This document shows, piece after piece, positions 48,701-63,700 of a stretch of DNA of 64,000 nucleotides. The DNA lies in contig JAZARR010000080.1 of NCBI GenBank assembly GCA_037389465.1, forward strand, positions 1,426,001 to 1,490,000, in the 5' to 3' direction. The stretch is from Baylisascaris procyonis. Its lineage: Eukaryota > Nematoda > Chromadorea > Rhabditida > Ascarididae. How positions within the stretch are numbered: the first letter of the stretch is position 1; the number at the start of each line of letters is the position of its first letter. The translations under genes were made by a program, and so were the position numbers. The notes below the pieces were generated by a model, which was not told where the DNA came from, did not search any database, and saw only the letters and a list, made by a program, of their open reading frames with translations.

Positions 48701-51700
48701 GAGTTGGGATGTGCTCATTTGAGATCTTTAAAAAGGATAGCTATTATTTCCAAGCAATGCATAAACATGGAAAGTCTCATATATCAAATAATTTGAAGGA
48801 GATGCTTCAAGAAGAAATTGCTTCTAAGCATCGTAAGTCAGCTATCCGCTTTTCAATATAGCTAAGCAAGTTGTAATACTTTTAGCAGACTGAATGCTCG
48901 ATCTACTTTCTCAGATAAAACCAGCGATTACAAAGTGCTATTCGGAAGGGCTGGAATGCATTCAAGACAATTTTGTCATGCAACATCTAAATGGTGAAAT
49001 CTAGTGAGCTCGGACTCATTCCTCATTGGCTGGCATGGTGTTTATATGTGGCCTAGTGGGGCCATGCACACTCGACGCTCGCTGTAGGGTGACGAGTGTG
49101 TTGACACACCGTTGTGTTATTACTTCAAGCAGAGATCGGCCTAAGAGGAGGACCGAACGAAGAGAATCCCCATATTTATTTCACTTTCTTCAAATATGAC
49201 GCAAAAAATGATTTCTTTATACAAGATAAAGACATTTCAAATATTGTAAATTAACGGCAATATGCATTCTTCGCGATCGGAACCCCAAACGATGTCGGAC
49301 CATAACAGCCAACTTATCATTTTAATAGAAATGGAATATTTTACCATAGACATTTTGCGTTTATTGTATGAAACATTCCCTCACATCTTTTCTAGGGTTT
49401 CTAAATCCAACAATCATTTTTCTTCATCCTAATTTCAGAGGACAATAAAAACTTAGGTCCTTATTTTGCACCAGCATCCCTCATACTGTTGAATCATCCT
49501 TCATTTTTAAACTATAAGGCAGTGATATATTCAAAACATCATATAAGATGTCTCGTTTTATGCAGACATAATTAAGAAGGATAACATATGTACTGTATTA
49601 TGCAAATTTTTAGTGCTTATAAATTCGTACTGATGCTTTAGTTTCTCGTTGTCAACAAAAATAATGAGGCATGAAACAATCGACGAAAATACCAGTCTGT
49701 AAATAACATTTTCCGGAACAAGTCAAAGTAAACTAACGGTCCGGAATCCGGAACGAATCAAAATAAACTAACGGTCAAGCTATCCGGATTGACGTTCTGA
49801 TTTTGTTTCACACGGCACTTCACCTTCGACGCATCACTAACTTGCGGTACATCGATGAGATAAAGGAGATGCTGGCCATTCTCGGCAAAACTTGGCCATA
49901 TTATATCCAGCCAAGCACCACTAATTGCACTCGGGCCACGGTTTATCGCCTGTATATTATCAGTGGTAATCGTAGACAAATAATTTAAGTAATGCTTGAT
50001 TGAACATAGCAGGCGTCATCACACGAGAAGACTCACCAAGGCAACGCCGTAATCCCTTTAAAAATTATAAGCGTTATCTGAAAATGATAATCACTTAGAA
50101 AAGGTTCTTGGCAACCTCATGCAAATGAGAGTTGCTTTGCAAAGAAAGTTTCTCTTAGAGTTGAAGTGGTTGCAAAGATTGAAAAATCTTAGCATGTCTT
50201 AAAAAATAACCATCGATAAACAATTTACCTGATAAAGGTGGCTAACAACTGGCCCAATTTCTGAGTCAAAAATCGCATCAGCTCCTGCCGTTCGATTGCG
50301 GATGGAATAGTCGAGTTGCTCGGGTGTTGATCTTCCCACCAATGACAATTGTGCTTTTACTTCAATAGGTATGCGCACAATCATTTCATTGTCAATGTCA
50401 CGACCGTCTTGCTCGGCGTTTGTACTGAAAAGTATTCTGTTTTAGAGAAAAACATTTAGGAAAAGGATTTTCCCTGCTAAAAAATCTCAGTTTACTCTGT
50501 CCTACGCAGTGAACAATTGTGAAACAGACATACTATTTATAAGGCATCAAACCTACAGAAGAGAGGCTTGTGTGCAAGACGACAGAGCTTATGGAAAAGT
50601 GGGTGGCTATCACTGTTTTCCAAACTCTTAAAAATTTAGTTCCCTTCACCATAGAGATTTCATTTTAAACACTCGACTTCTCACCTTTTTTTCCCTATCA
50701 TTCAGAAATTAAATAAATAAACGCGAGTTGATAGCTATTATTTGTGAACTTTCTAATTCTATATTGATTTTTCTATTTCTAAAAACATTCTGCTATTATT
50801 GCGCAAAGCAAAAAAAGGCTCTTACTACCGGTGGGTTACATGAGCTGTTTTTATTATTATCGACGCCTCGATAGAATTTTACCACTTATGGAAAAAACTT
50901 CTGTGATAAACTGCAAAACACTTAAATTATTCTATATTGAACGCATGATCTTTTTTAATATTGCCGTTATCAGCTAAAAGAAGATGCGATGCAAATTAGC
51001 GCAAAATGCGTGTAGCAGCAATATACAAATTCATTGAAGTTGTGATTAAGTTGGAATGAAATATATTAAACGCTGTCTGAAATTTACGAAGAACTACCAA
51101 ATAGTTTTGCTTTGAATCATAAGCATTAAGATGCGCGTTTTCAAGCACGAAGCGCACACTGATTCACTTTGAAATACAGCAGGAGTCGAATGTGACCACT
51201 TTTTTTTGCTGTACTTAAGCAATTTTTATCACTTACATGCAAAATATTATTGTGATTAGTAATGCGAAAAAATCTCTGTTCTCATAGCTTTTGTTGCACA
51301 TTTCGAAAATTTATTAAGTTTTGAAAGTCATCCCAAGTCCCTGAAATTATTTTAATTTTCGTTCAAAATTTCTTTTCTGAAGCCACACCATCGAAATCTG
51401 TGCTCCCGATGAACGAACAAGGACAATATTTCGCCAAATAGTGAACTGTCAGCTGATAAGTCACCAAAAAATGTTTATCAGCTACAGTCTCAGACGTTTG
51501 CACACCTGAAGGATACAAAATGTATGTAAGTTCATTAAGGCAGGTGGCATGTGACGAAAACATTTCTAAAACGAGAGGAACACTGACTCCTTCCAATGTC
51601 ATTTCGCCCATTCGTGCGCAGTGAATTTCTGTGGTTACAATGTCACGATTTAGCCTTAGCTTCTTCATCAAAATTAACATTAATTGATTTAAATATTTTG

Positions 51701-54700
51701 ATTTTCTGCTAAAAAGGAAGGATGAAAAAACAGCAACGAAACCGTGAAAAGGTTAATAAAAACATAGTAGTTGTTTTTCTTTTGCGAAAGTCGAAAACAA
51801 AGTATACCTGTTGACAGACATTTTGACGAGCACTTCCTCCATAGTCGCGTCCACATTTGTACCTGTCAGCCGGAAACCGAATAATGCCTCAGCACTGGCT
51901 GGCAATGGATTGCCAATATCGCATGCGAACACATAATCCTCACCTTTTTCCGCTTTACCATGTGGTGAGCAGCTTAGTGGTTGCTGTAAATATTATGCAA
52001 TTATGTTTCGAGAATTCAAAACAACACAGAAGTTCACTGATAAGGCTAGTGCTAATAAAATTGCAGAATAAATATATACTCCATATTAAAGGAAATATAA
52101 AGATCATTTATAATTATTATTTTTGGTTTCATAAGAATATTGCGGTACGATAGTATTGCCATCTGCTTTTTTTAGATACTGTGAAAAAAAGTAGAAAAGC
52201 GCATGCAGTGATTTAATAAATATGTGTTAATGAATAAAATTCTTCAATAAAAAATTTCGCCGATTGATAAAATCAACGATATTTCAAGTAAACGAGAAAA
52301 GCATTTGAAATAAACCTTTGTGATATAGTTCTCTATGCCACCATATTCGAAACCGGGAGGAATAGTCATGAAGAATTGCGACTCATATGAGTCTTCACCA
52401 CGATTCTTCACTGTGACATTCAAAAGCAACGATTGATCGGTTGCACCAATTGTGAACTTCTCTTTACTCCTGCAAACAGTAGTAATAGTCTTTAATGTTA
52501 TTTATTTTATTCACTTATTGCTTCTCTTTTCATCTTATTCAGTATTTATAAATCATCGCCTTTTTCCATTCTCTATTAAACTTTGATTGTCAAACATCTA
52601 TTAAACTTCGACTGTCAAACCTCTCCCTTCAAAGCCAATTAGAAGGCACTTTCATACTTACCTTTATCAATAATTCAATTCTCACTTACGTTCTACGTTG
52701 GATACTTCAGCGATTCGTGCAAAAGAAAACGCGAAAAACCTGGGAAAACAGCTGAGAAATAAAGCTGGAAAAACAGAGCCTGAATCATTCTGTACTTCAT
52801 ATACTAGCATATACTACAGAACGTCATATATTTGGCACTTAACGGTTTATCACAATTTTCATACCAGCATCCTTGTATTCAGTGTATGTAATATTCTTTT
52901 TTTCCAAGAAATACTTTAACTAGCTGTGTAAAGTCATCCCGGCGTATTGCTAAACCATGTCAACAGGACAGATAAAAGTAAAATAAAGCCTAATTCAACT
53001 GTAGTGTACTTGCAGAAATCCTTTCACCAATTCACCTTCTTAGGTTTTCGGGCTTTCCGGTTTTATTTAAAACGAAACCCTCTTCTAAGCATACTTGCTC
53101 GCAACGAGTTCACGATAGGGACAATACAAAATCAACTGCGCGTATTTGAAAAAAAGGTGTGCGAAAATTGACTTACGAGATGGCATGAACTTGAAGATCG
53201 GGAATACACTGTTCATCAGGACCGCAATTCTTATCGATAGGCAACTGTAATAAAGGAAAATGCAGATTGGAATTTTTTTTTTAATATTATGATTAGAATT
53301 TTTCAATGAAAAGAAATTCATATCAACGAAATTAAGTGATTATTTAGGAAATGAGAAAACATCGTTTGGTCAATAAATAAACTGTCCGCTCGATTTCCGA
53401 TATCGGAAATTTGATAGTATCTGAGTAGATTTTCTCAACAGCAAACAATTCATACGACATCTTAGGTTTTCTCAAAACTGCGCTTGAACGAAGGAAGAAA
53501 GAATCAATAGAAGTCTCTGTCATTCTGCTGTAATAATTCAAGTGTTTTTAAACATTAAGAAAAATTCTGCACCTACTTTGTGTGCGTTACGCCTCACCGA
53601 TATATCTGTGAGCTTATTATATTATCTGGTTCTTTATTTCGCAATCTCATTTCCAGAACCACAGTTTCACACATGATTGGTGCAGTCGCAGACGGCATGT
53701 CTTCGACTCCATCTTTCATGATGACGCAACAAATTCAAATTGAGCTATGGACGTTTGAAGGTGGCAAAATTTCTGCATCCATTTTACAATGGCCCGAATT
53801 TCTTTTCCTACATATGGGATTACGAAACTGATCATTTATTTATAGGACATTTGCAGAGATATCCCGCATATTTTGCTATTTACTAGTAATATATGAAACT
53901 ATTTGACCAGGAGGCAGGAATACAAAGGCGTATTTTGTGCCCCTCTGTATGCTTCTTCATTTGTTTCAAAGTTATCTGAGTTAACGACCAGTTAATCTGG
54001 CAACCTAATTATTCTTTTTGGGAGGGGAAGGGGTAGGATATTCAAGAGCAATTAATGGTTTAATGTATTAAATGAGCTATTAATCACGAAATACTAAAAA
54101 TTAACCTAGAACAATAAAGAATGAAAACATGACAGGAACTAGAGGAAAATTAGCGCACTTCGGTAACGAAAGCGAGTGGTACAGTAGAATCAAGCGCTGG
54201 CTCTAAATTGCCGGATGCCGAAATCCCACTCGATCGCTCCTCATAGGTATAATTTGCTGTTATGTGAATCGGAGTAAGCTTGTCACGAATCGTATCCTGA
54301 AAATTTAAAAATGAATTAAAATGAAAGAAAGCAGTTTCTGTGCATTTGGAAATATGTCCGATAAGACGGCAACAAAGCGATATAAAGTACAAACGGTACA
54401 CTGCTTCATCAATTATATCTACTTGTAAGAAGACATAGGGGATAATGAAATCTATTCAAATACAGCAATTTAAAGAAGGCATTCAAATACAAATACAATA
54501 AAATATTTAAGAATCTTTTACAAAAAGAGAAGTAATTAATACCGAAACGTAGATATCATACGTATCGCAAAATTTCGCTCCTTTACGCACATGAATAATT
54601 TGTTCTATAACATCCGGTTGATCCTTCGAAACAGATTTTTTACCTGCCTTCACATTCCGCTTGCCTGCCTGCAAAATTACAAATTAGTTTCGTTCTACAC

Positions 54701-57700
54701 CTATAGATGCATTAATTGAACTTAATAATTACCTAACATTTCTTACTTCAAATTAATTTAATTTTAGCTACTACGTTTGAATGCCAACTCCTAGATACAT
54801 TTATATGCGCTCGAATAGGTCCATTCCTTAAAGTCATGGGCGGCGATGATGCATGAATACCGAAGTGATTAAATGAAAGTGATAAATTAGTAATATATTT
54901 TGTGGTAACGGCAATTTGAACGCTCTACAATAATATTTTCACAATCGAATTTAATTTCACATTAACTTATTTCAAAGTTTGCGATTTAATAGCATTCCAT
55001 TCGCCACTACTCTCAGAGAATGCTGAATTTATTTAGCACATTAATCCTCCATAAAGGTTTTTCATTTTTGACCTGACAACCTCGTGAATGGTCTAGATAT
55101 CAATTGTTCTAATGCAAATCAATGCAGCAATTGCCTTACTTTTCTTCGTTGTCTATGCATGATATTATATAATAACGATATTCTTCTTGTTTCGCTCCAT
55201 GGCATATGCATATATAATATTTCACAATTTACTGCCCTCATCGTAGACATTTTTATGTTAAAGTCGCTCAAAGTCATACTTATAACGTTTACATTTTAGA
55301 CTTCGGGCTTAATAGTGTTTTTAGGAATCTGCCCCTGGCATTTGATGAGATGTGGTGCAGCATGGCTTACGAGCCCTGTAGATTGAACTTAAGCCTAAAC
55401 CTAAGTCTGCAATAATCCTAATAGTAATCGTAATCCTATAACAATCCGAAAGCCTCTGCAATATTCCGGAGCCACCAGCGGTACGCTTTGATACCCATTG
55501 GAGATATCTGCAAAAGCTTCACTTCATATTCATCGATTTCAATATTTTCGCATGGAAACGCTCACCAGGTCACGTCTGCGAAAGAAGGCACGTGGAGTAA
55601 TCGTTTTCTTGGAGTCGAGGTGTATGAATACCTTGAGATCGATGTCATCCGGGGATTGTCCTTTGCCCTCATACTTTAGACATAACTTCATTTTGTCGCT
55701 GAACAAGAAATACTAATAAGAATAAATTAGTGCATGCAAAAAGAATAAGCGGCATAACGAAGTTGAATGTGCCATTTTAATGAGCGATAACTGCCAATAT
55801 AGCTGCATCTCATTAGCGCGCGAAACGATCGAGACTTCCTGAAGCAGCCCGTCAAAAAATTAGGCAATTTCCTCTGGCGACCGATAGTCCACACATCCCA
55901 AACACTTAGAAAGTCTTCCACCCTAATTACAAACCCAAAACAGCTTATATTTAGTTCAGAAAATGTGTCCTTTCTGAGACAGTATAATATTGCAACTTTA
56001 TGAAAAATCACAATCCCTGAGATTTTTTATCATGGGACTTCCGTATTTTTCTCCGATTACCTGCACAGCAAGGATGTTTTGTTATAGTCGATACTGAAAA
56101 TGAGAACGGTGTAACTGTTTGTTTTCTCTGACACTGACAAGAAAGGCAGCATTCATTGCCGACAAAGCTCTCAGATCCCAAAATCTCTCGATGAACCGCT
56201 CCGCAACAGAAATAACTTCTTGTGTAATACTCATATCTCCTGAAATATTAAAGGATACGGCCGATGGACATGTTCTTCCTCCAAAATCAGCCATAATAAT
56301 GACTGTGAAATCCTTTTAACACTGAGATAATTAAGAAAAAACGATCAAGCGTACCAGGCCATATATCCGAACTCTGTTGGACAGGTTTTCTCATCGAGAT
56401 TGATCGACTGCTTAGAAGCGGTGATGGAGCCCGTAACGGTTATCACTGGCTTTGTCTTGAAAACAATAGCGTGCGAACTTTGATAGGCTCCGACAGCGAT
56501 ATCTTAAAATTGAAAAGCATAAATAAAAACTGCACATTTGCGAGATGCTATAAATAGATAAAGCAAATGAATATCTCCAATAAGTGGTCATAGAATTATT
56601 CTGAATCATAAGCTTTCCTCCCACCTCTAGTGTAAGCTCTTTCCGTTACAATTCGGAAATGAGGCAGCTTAAAATCAACTTAAAGCGCAACAAAACAAGA
56701 AACTACAGTAAGAGATTTTAGAGCGTTAATACTTTGAGTAACGATAGATCCTAAGCGACTGAATTCACAAGCTGGTTTGCATCACTTGAGCCATTAATGG
56801 AAGGCAGTAAGATAAAGTAAAGCAGATTCGAGGTAGGGTATTATTCAAGGTAGGTATGAGGCCAACTGTAACCTATAATAATAATGAACATAGTTTTAGC
56901 AAATGTGTACAAGCATTCATCACATCCAAGACTGCGCAGCCACACCAACCCGTCAATAATGTGACTATGATTCCTTTGTATGCGAAGACTGGGACTTTTA
57001 GAAATTTACGACCTTTATAAAGAACATTCAGGTGTCGATTGGCTAATACATAATAATTTATTTTGCTACCAGGAATGAGCTGGTGCTGGACACCTGCATA
57101 GAGCACTGAAACTGTATACCACCTTCGAAAGATACAGAAGACGAAATATTTAGAATACCAATCCATGCTTTGTAGATGCGAGGACTACAGTGCAGCAAGC
57201 AACAAAAACACATAAAAAGCGTAAGATTTTTTTAGCAAACTTCTTTTTGAAAACTAATGTAAAATGTACGAAAGCTTTGCAGCCGATTTGTCATTCGCCT
57301 TCCCTACCTATCCAGTCTTCTAATCGCTTGAAATGTTAAGCCATAATCTTTGTAGAAAAATGACCGCAATGGGAGGTTTTTTTAGTATGCTTTTGAAGTA
57401 CTGTGGCAAAATCATGCGTGCATATCTCTTTGCGTTCGAGCTTTTGCATTCATCCAATAATTTCAAGTTGGGCAGAGTCGTAAAATTCCATTTGTACAAT
57501 ATGCACCACAGGGTTATCACTTGTATCTCCTGTACCAATTTTCAACATAGTCGGCTAACACCGGATGTACCCGCAGCTGTTTTAAAGGCGCCGAAATTAC
57601 AGACATTTTGCAACGGATAAGGTCACACTTTTCAAAAGCCAAGTAGCAACGAAAAAATCGTTTGTGAATTACCTCTTGTTTTATTATTCGTCATCATCTT

Positions 57701-60700
57701 ATGAAGCTAGCCGGTGAAAAATGGGATGCAAGAGCTCACATAATGCTAGCTGGTCTGACAAGCTTAAATATTAAATCTAGTTCAAAGAAACATTTCTCCA
57801 ACTTGAAACGATTGTTAGCTATCCGTCATCTCAATCGCATCACTCTTTTATAAATTTTTCCTCTAGCTGACACTCAAATCACTCATAAACAAAGTTCGTT
57901 GTTCATATAGTTGCTTATAAACTCAATAACTGAGTATTTATACAGATTTAAGTAATATGCAAAATTCGTAGTCTGAGATGTCGGTGATTGATTCCAACAG
58001 TACTAATTTTCAGATCCTATGTCTGTGTCAAGACCTCCTTACGCCAAATCGCTTTGTACTAAAATGATGACAACAAAAGGTCCTTGTATCAAGCGGCATA
58101 ACAATATTTACATATTTTGATTGCTAAATGTTATCAGGGCTCCCTTTGCGTAATGAGTGATAAGTGAATCGGCCCGCATCAAAACGGCTCGAGTTAGGTT
58201 GTAGATAAAAGTTCATTATTCTTCCTTTGCCTAGTGGTAATTATTTGTATTTCATTAAAGAATCAAATCCTTCAGAAGTTTTATCAAGCTATCCAATTAA
58301 CTGGTCGTAATTAATTAAACCACAAATATTGAATTAAATTGAACTATAGCAGCAATTATTGCAAAGATGCAGATTAGCAGCCAGAGCGCAGATTAATATA
58401 GAAATTGCGGCAACTTTTCCTCAGCATTCGCAATTGCATTGAAAATAAACATCATTTATGATTTACTACCAATTTCAGTTTGCTGACATATCTATCCTAT
58501 TGGCGCGGCATCGAGTGAAACTGCATAAGAGCATGTTTTCTAGCATTTTTTCCTTCTTTACAAACCAAGTGGCTTTTCGTGGAGTTTGGATGATGCACGC
58601 AACGGCGCAATTCCATAGAGATGACTCTAACAGCTACAGCAGTGACCCTTTGTAGTGATCGAGCATGCGATAGCCCAATTCTTCCCTGAATGTATGCAGG
58701 AGGAATTTTGCATCGTTATACATGAGACAAGGTCGCCGGAGTAAAATAATTGCATTGAACTAACAACATGAACTGCATTAACAAACCAGGATATTGATTG
58801 CGATCGACATCCTTGCCGCCGGCAAGCGAGTATCCAAAAGCTCGTAAATCCGCATGCACTTTTCGAGCTTCAATCTTTTGAGTTGGTTCCTTCCTTAAGC
58901 CATCTTTAGCTCCGTGATAAACATAAACGGCACCACGACCATCCTCACCATCGTAAGGTGCACCAACAATAAAGTCTGAAATATTTCAGGAAAATGCACA
59001 TCGTAGCGCAAAAAAGAGTAACTTCAGTAAGGATCATTATACTTGTTGATCGGAGGAACTGATGTGATGCTACTATGATCACTGTTAATAATTTAGCGAC
59101 CGCGTTCATGTAGGAGCAATTCACTCCATAATATACTCACAAAGTTTCTTTTTTGATGAAATTTTACCGGAAAACACTGAAACTTGCAAGTTATTGAAGG
59201 TCATTTGAATAGGAGTCACTGGCACAGAATATACGAGAAAAAATTTTTAAATAAATTTCAGTATGACGCTCCTTTATTTTAATAACAGAACATTTACTGT
59301 GCCCAGTAGTGTGATTTACGAAAAAGATGCTTAATATTTAACAGCCTTCGCCCTTTGCACCATCATCACCACAAAGAAATAATGGAAGAGAACGATTAGA
59401 AATAAAAAGAGTCACTTTTTTCAGCTTTTTTATTCGCCTTATCTTATAAAGGGGATGACTAAATTATAGAAGCTGAGATTTCTGAAGGTTGTTTGCATAA
59501 ATATAAACAAGTTTTACTCGTTTCACTCACAATAGTTCACTTAAAAATCACGTTGAAGAATATAATCTCTCTCAACATCTCAAAGATCGTTTGACTTGCG
59601 GTTCAACAGGAACAAAAAATAATGCTTTGTGGCAAATTGTTAGTGTGACTAAGTTTTGGAAAGAGTAGTAGTTTCCTCACTTATTTCTTACAAAACATCA
59701 ATAAATTCGGTGCCAAAAATTTTGACTGGTCTGAAGGAGCTGATTTCCTACTCAAATTTTACTAACAACAAGACGATTTGGTGCCAGTTTACAATCATTT
59801 TTTGTGAACAGGCGATAAAAAGTTAAAGATATTAAGTAGTCTACGCGATTTTATTTAAACTGAGGAATAGGTTGTATTTATTCACTTATGAATATCCTCT
59901 ATGCAACGGATAGTGTTTCGAAAGTTTAGAACTGACTACTTCTCAACTATGAAATTGGCATCATTTTGGTGGTGCGCTATTATGACAAATGGCAACATGA
60001 AAATAATATTTGTTTTGGGGTTGGTCAACTGCTCTCTTTCACAAAAAATTTCTTTGCACGTCTATAGGTAGGAGACCAGGAAATTCCTCACCATTAAATC
60101 CATCTTGATTGAGATCGTCAGCAGCGGCCAATGAAAATCCAAAACGTGACCACTCAGTATGACCGACAAGTGATTCCCATTTTGGGAAATCGTGCTGAAA
60201 ATCAGATTCGATAATTGCGCCAATCATATCGTTTTAATTGCTGACTCTGTACTGATTGAGGTAAAGTTGAACGTTGTGCTATTGCGCAGCGTTCAACTTT
60301 AAATTTATTTTTCTAAACTTATTTTTCTACAACTTTGAACTTTAAACTTTTTACTTCTATTGAACTTCTAAACTTACTCTTCAACTTCAAACAACGTTAA
60401 TCAGCTTTAAACTCTAAAATATAAAACTTATTCTAAGCCTCCGAATGAATCGTTAGCTACCTATAAACCTATAAGTAAATCGTAAAGGCAAATAAACGAA
60501 TAGACATAAACGAATGAATGCGGTACGAGATAAACGATGAGGTAAATGAATCATTTGTTCCTATACAAAGCGCCTTCTGGCAACATTAGAATCAGCAATG
60601 CAAAAAATTGTAGTTTTTCTCTGAATAATTTAGTTCTACCTACATAAAAAATGTCACTGTGAAAGCTACTAAGCAATTCAACAAGCGATAGCGTACCGCA

Positions 60701-63700
60701 GGTCCTTGGAAGAAGACCATTACTTTGCCAACATCATATCGTGGTTTCTGTTCTTGTGTTTTCACATCCTTTATCGTTTTATAATCGGTGTAAAATGGTG
60801 AACCAACGATGATATCATCATAGCTGAAATGAGAAAAAAATGTACATGAGTAAAAACGGCATGTTTAAAATTGGAAAATGTCAGGCAAATTTTGGAATCA
60901 AGTGTCCCACTAAGTAGGAAAAAGAAAACTATAAAATACAAGATGAAACGAAGAAAAACAATGATGATCGATAAAGTTTCATTGCACACATTCGAATATG
61001 GAACGAATCTGTTAAGCTCTGGCTAATTATCCTACGGCATTTCTGAAGATCATGAGGTTATCCCTTATTGACGTTCAGATGGGACTTTCAGTAGTATTTT
61101 TGGAGGTTTGTAAGTTGTTATTTACATAGAAAAATACTTGTTTGTTTTATAGACAAAAATGCTAAAATGCGAAACTTTTTTTTCTGCGTGCAAAAGAAAA
61201 GTTCAGAAATATTCTATATGAAAATGCGGATTTTTAAAAGAAAATATTTTCTTCATGGATTTTCTTCGATTTTATAAACTTATAACGAACTTGAAAAAAA
61301 TATGAGGGCATTTTCTTTTCTAGAAAATAAGAGGTTTGGAGGACGGGAATATGAAATATTGTCTTTTTTAAGGGATGAAAGCATGTTTCGTTGCGGATAG
61401 GACATAAGACTTTGATGCTAGTACTAAGAAGACGACGTCGTGCTTAGATTCGGCAACAGAAGCAGCTCCCACCGATTCACCAATAAACCATTCACAGATC
61501 GGCTTCAGAAAGGTTGTTTTCCGACTTTAGTGCCTTAGTTTTCGGGAAATACACGGGTTACAATGCTTCTGTATATGGAGCTACGCCAAAGCAAATAAGC
61601 TCTTGATGTAGAAGTTCATTAGAGCATATTCAAAATTTCTTGATTTTTTGAAGACCTCCAATAGTTTACAACTTTATCAACGCAATTCCATCAATTACCT
61701 CCAGATCAGATGCTAGCAGAATAAGAACTAACTTTATAAATGGCAAAATCTCTTGCGAACTTGTCAATGTTCCATGAAAGCTTTTTGTAACAGTGCACTT
61801 GGAAAGTGTAGAATGCCTGTTTGTAAAAATGAAGACAATTTTCGTAATGAATCTAAAAAGATACTTTTCTCGACGTTTTTCATTGACCACTCGATAAAAA
61901 ACCTTTGCGTCGTATGCAGCCTCATTAGGTTAATGCATATTTTGTATCCTCAACACTATGACGCTAGACTGCGATCTCTAAGTTATTCATATGTTGTTGC
62001 CTTCATGGTAACAAGTATTTTGATGTATACCCCGCTTACAAGCCTTTCGTCATGTCCATTTTAGGTACAATAGGTAGCCCCAAGTATTTGTAACAAATGC
62101 GAAATGTCAAAAGTCAACTGTCAAATGGACTGCGATCTAGACAATGAAAAGATAGAGCAATCGCCGGATATGGAAGTATGTATAGAGTCAACAATTGGCA
62201 TAGACCTCTAAACGTTTCGCATTTGCTTTGTTTGCACCGCTATTGAGTGCGCCATTCATGCAATGTTGTTGGCATGCAAACCTCGAATAACTTTTGTAGT
62301 TCACAACCGATTTATTTATACCGACGATTCTACCAGTACTTGTTCAAATCTCTATCATAGATCTCTATCATATCCGATTCGTTTCTGGGTGAAATGTAAG
62401 GAGCGATGCATGGTTAGTGTAAAAGATAGATACTCTTCCATTTTTTTGTCCTCCACCTACATAAATGTCTGCAGAAATCCATCAATTGACCCTTCCATTT
62501 TTTCGTCCTCCACCTACATAAATGTCTGCAGAAATCCATCAATCTGTCGTAAAGATGCTATAGGTGAAGGCTGTACTTCGTACATATGATGGTGAAATTG
62601 TGCAACAGATGGATGGCTGTGCAATGCAAAAGTGACTTACGTATACGTTGCAATAAAAATGAAAAAAGGACTAAGCAATAACGCTATATTATTTTTACCA
62701 CACGAAGAACATCGGCAGAATTTATTCCTGATGGGCTCTTGAGATGAAATTTACCTCTAGTATTGCTAAACGCTGGCATAGATGAAAGTTCTAGAGTAAT
62801 GCAGTAACTGTGCCCCGGTTTTCCTACGATTATCTCCTAACAGCTATCCAGAATCTGCAATAGGCAGTGGTGAAGATGAATATCAACGATCATGAACTAA
62901 GCCACTTGCAGCTGTTATTCTTTAGGTCATTCCATAGCATGACTGCGAAGAAAGGAAGATGCAGTGGAATAAGGTGATGACGAAGTGAAAGTCATGAATC
63001 AAAGGTAGAGGTGACATTCGTTATCAGCCGAATCCTCGATTAAAACAGAGAAAGGAATACAATGGCTTCTATCGTAGAGCATTAATGTAGCTTGTTAAAT
63101 GATCGGATAAGGCGGCTGTAAGCATTAGCAATGACTCCGCAGCAAAATGGTTCAAAATCTCTGACTTCATATCTCCACCGTTAGAAATACTTCAGATTCC
63201 TATGAAAACGTGAAATTTGCGTTCAACAAACAATGCGTATATAGAATACTGAATTGACTGCGGAATTAGCTATGGATAGGTTATATGGCTCATTCAACGT
63301 ACCCGTCTGCATTAAGATCTGTGACCGCAACAGCAGCACCAAAGTATTGTCCTCGTTGTCCATTATGATCAGTGAGATTTCGTAACGAAACAAGTTCACT
63401 GCTGAAGATATATACCTGAAAAGAGTAGGAAGATAAACAATGAAAGAGAAACAACTAGAAATATTATATTTTACGCCATTTAAATCGTAAGATTTTCCAT
63501 CTGTTGATTTTCATCATTAATGAGTTATCTTTTCGTTGAGAGCAATAGAAAATGGTCAAAGCTCTTCAGTATCGACCGTAATGGAAGCTCAAACGGAAAA
63601 ATTATGCAGCTGATTTCGAAACTTCAAGATCTTCCCTAAACTTGCCATTAAAAGCATAATTTAACTTCATACAATGTATGCGATATGTTGACTATCCTTC

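Noticed and set aside
55385..55440. GCCTAA-like string resembling nematode telomere repeats
   Set aside because: Only one or two degenerate units; not enough for an interstitial telomere.
62263..62589. 108-codon plus-strand ORF
   Set aside because: It spans an intronic 57-bp tandem duplication, and has no splice or domain support.
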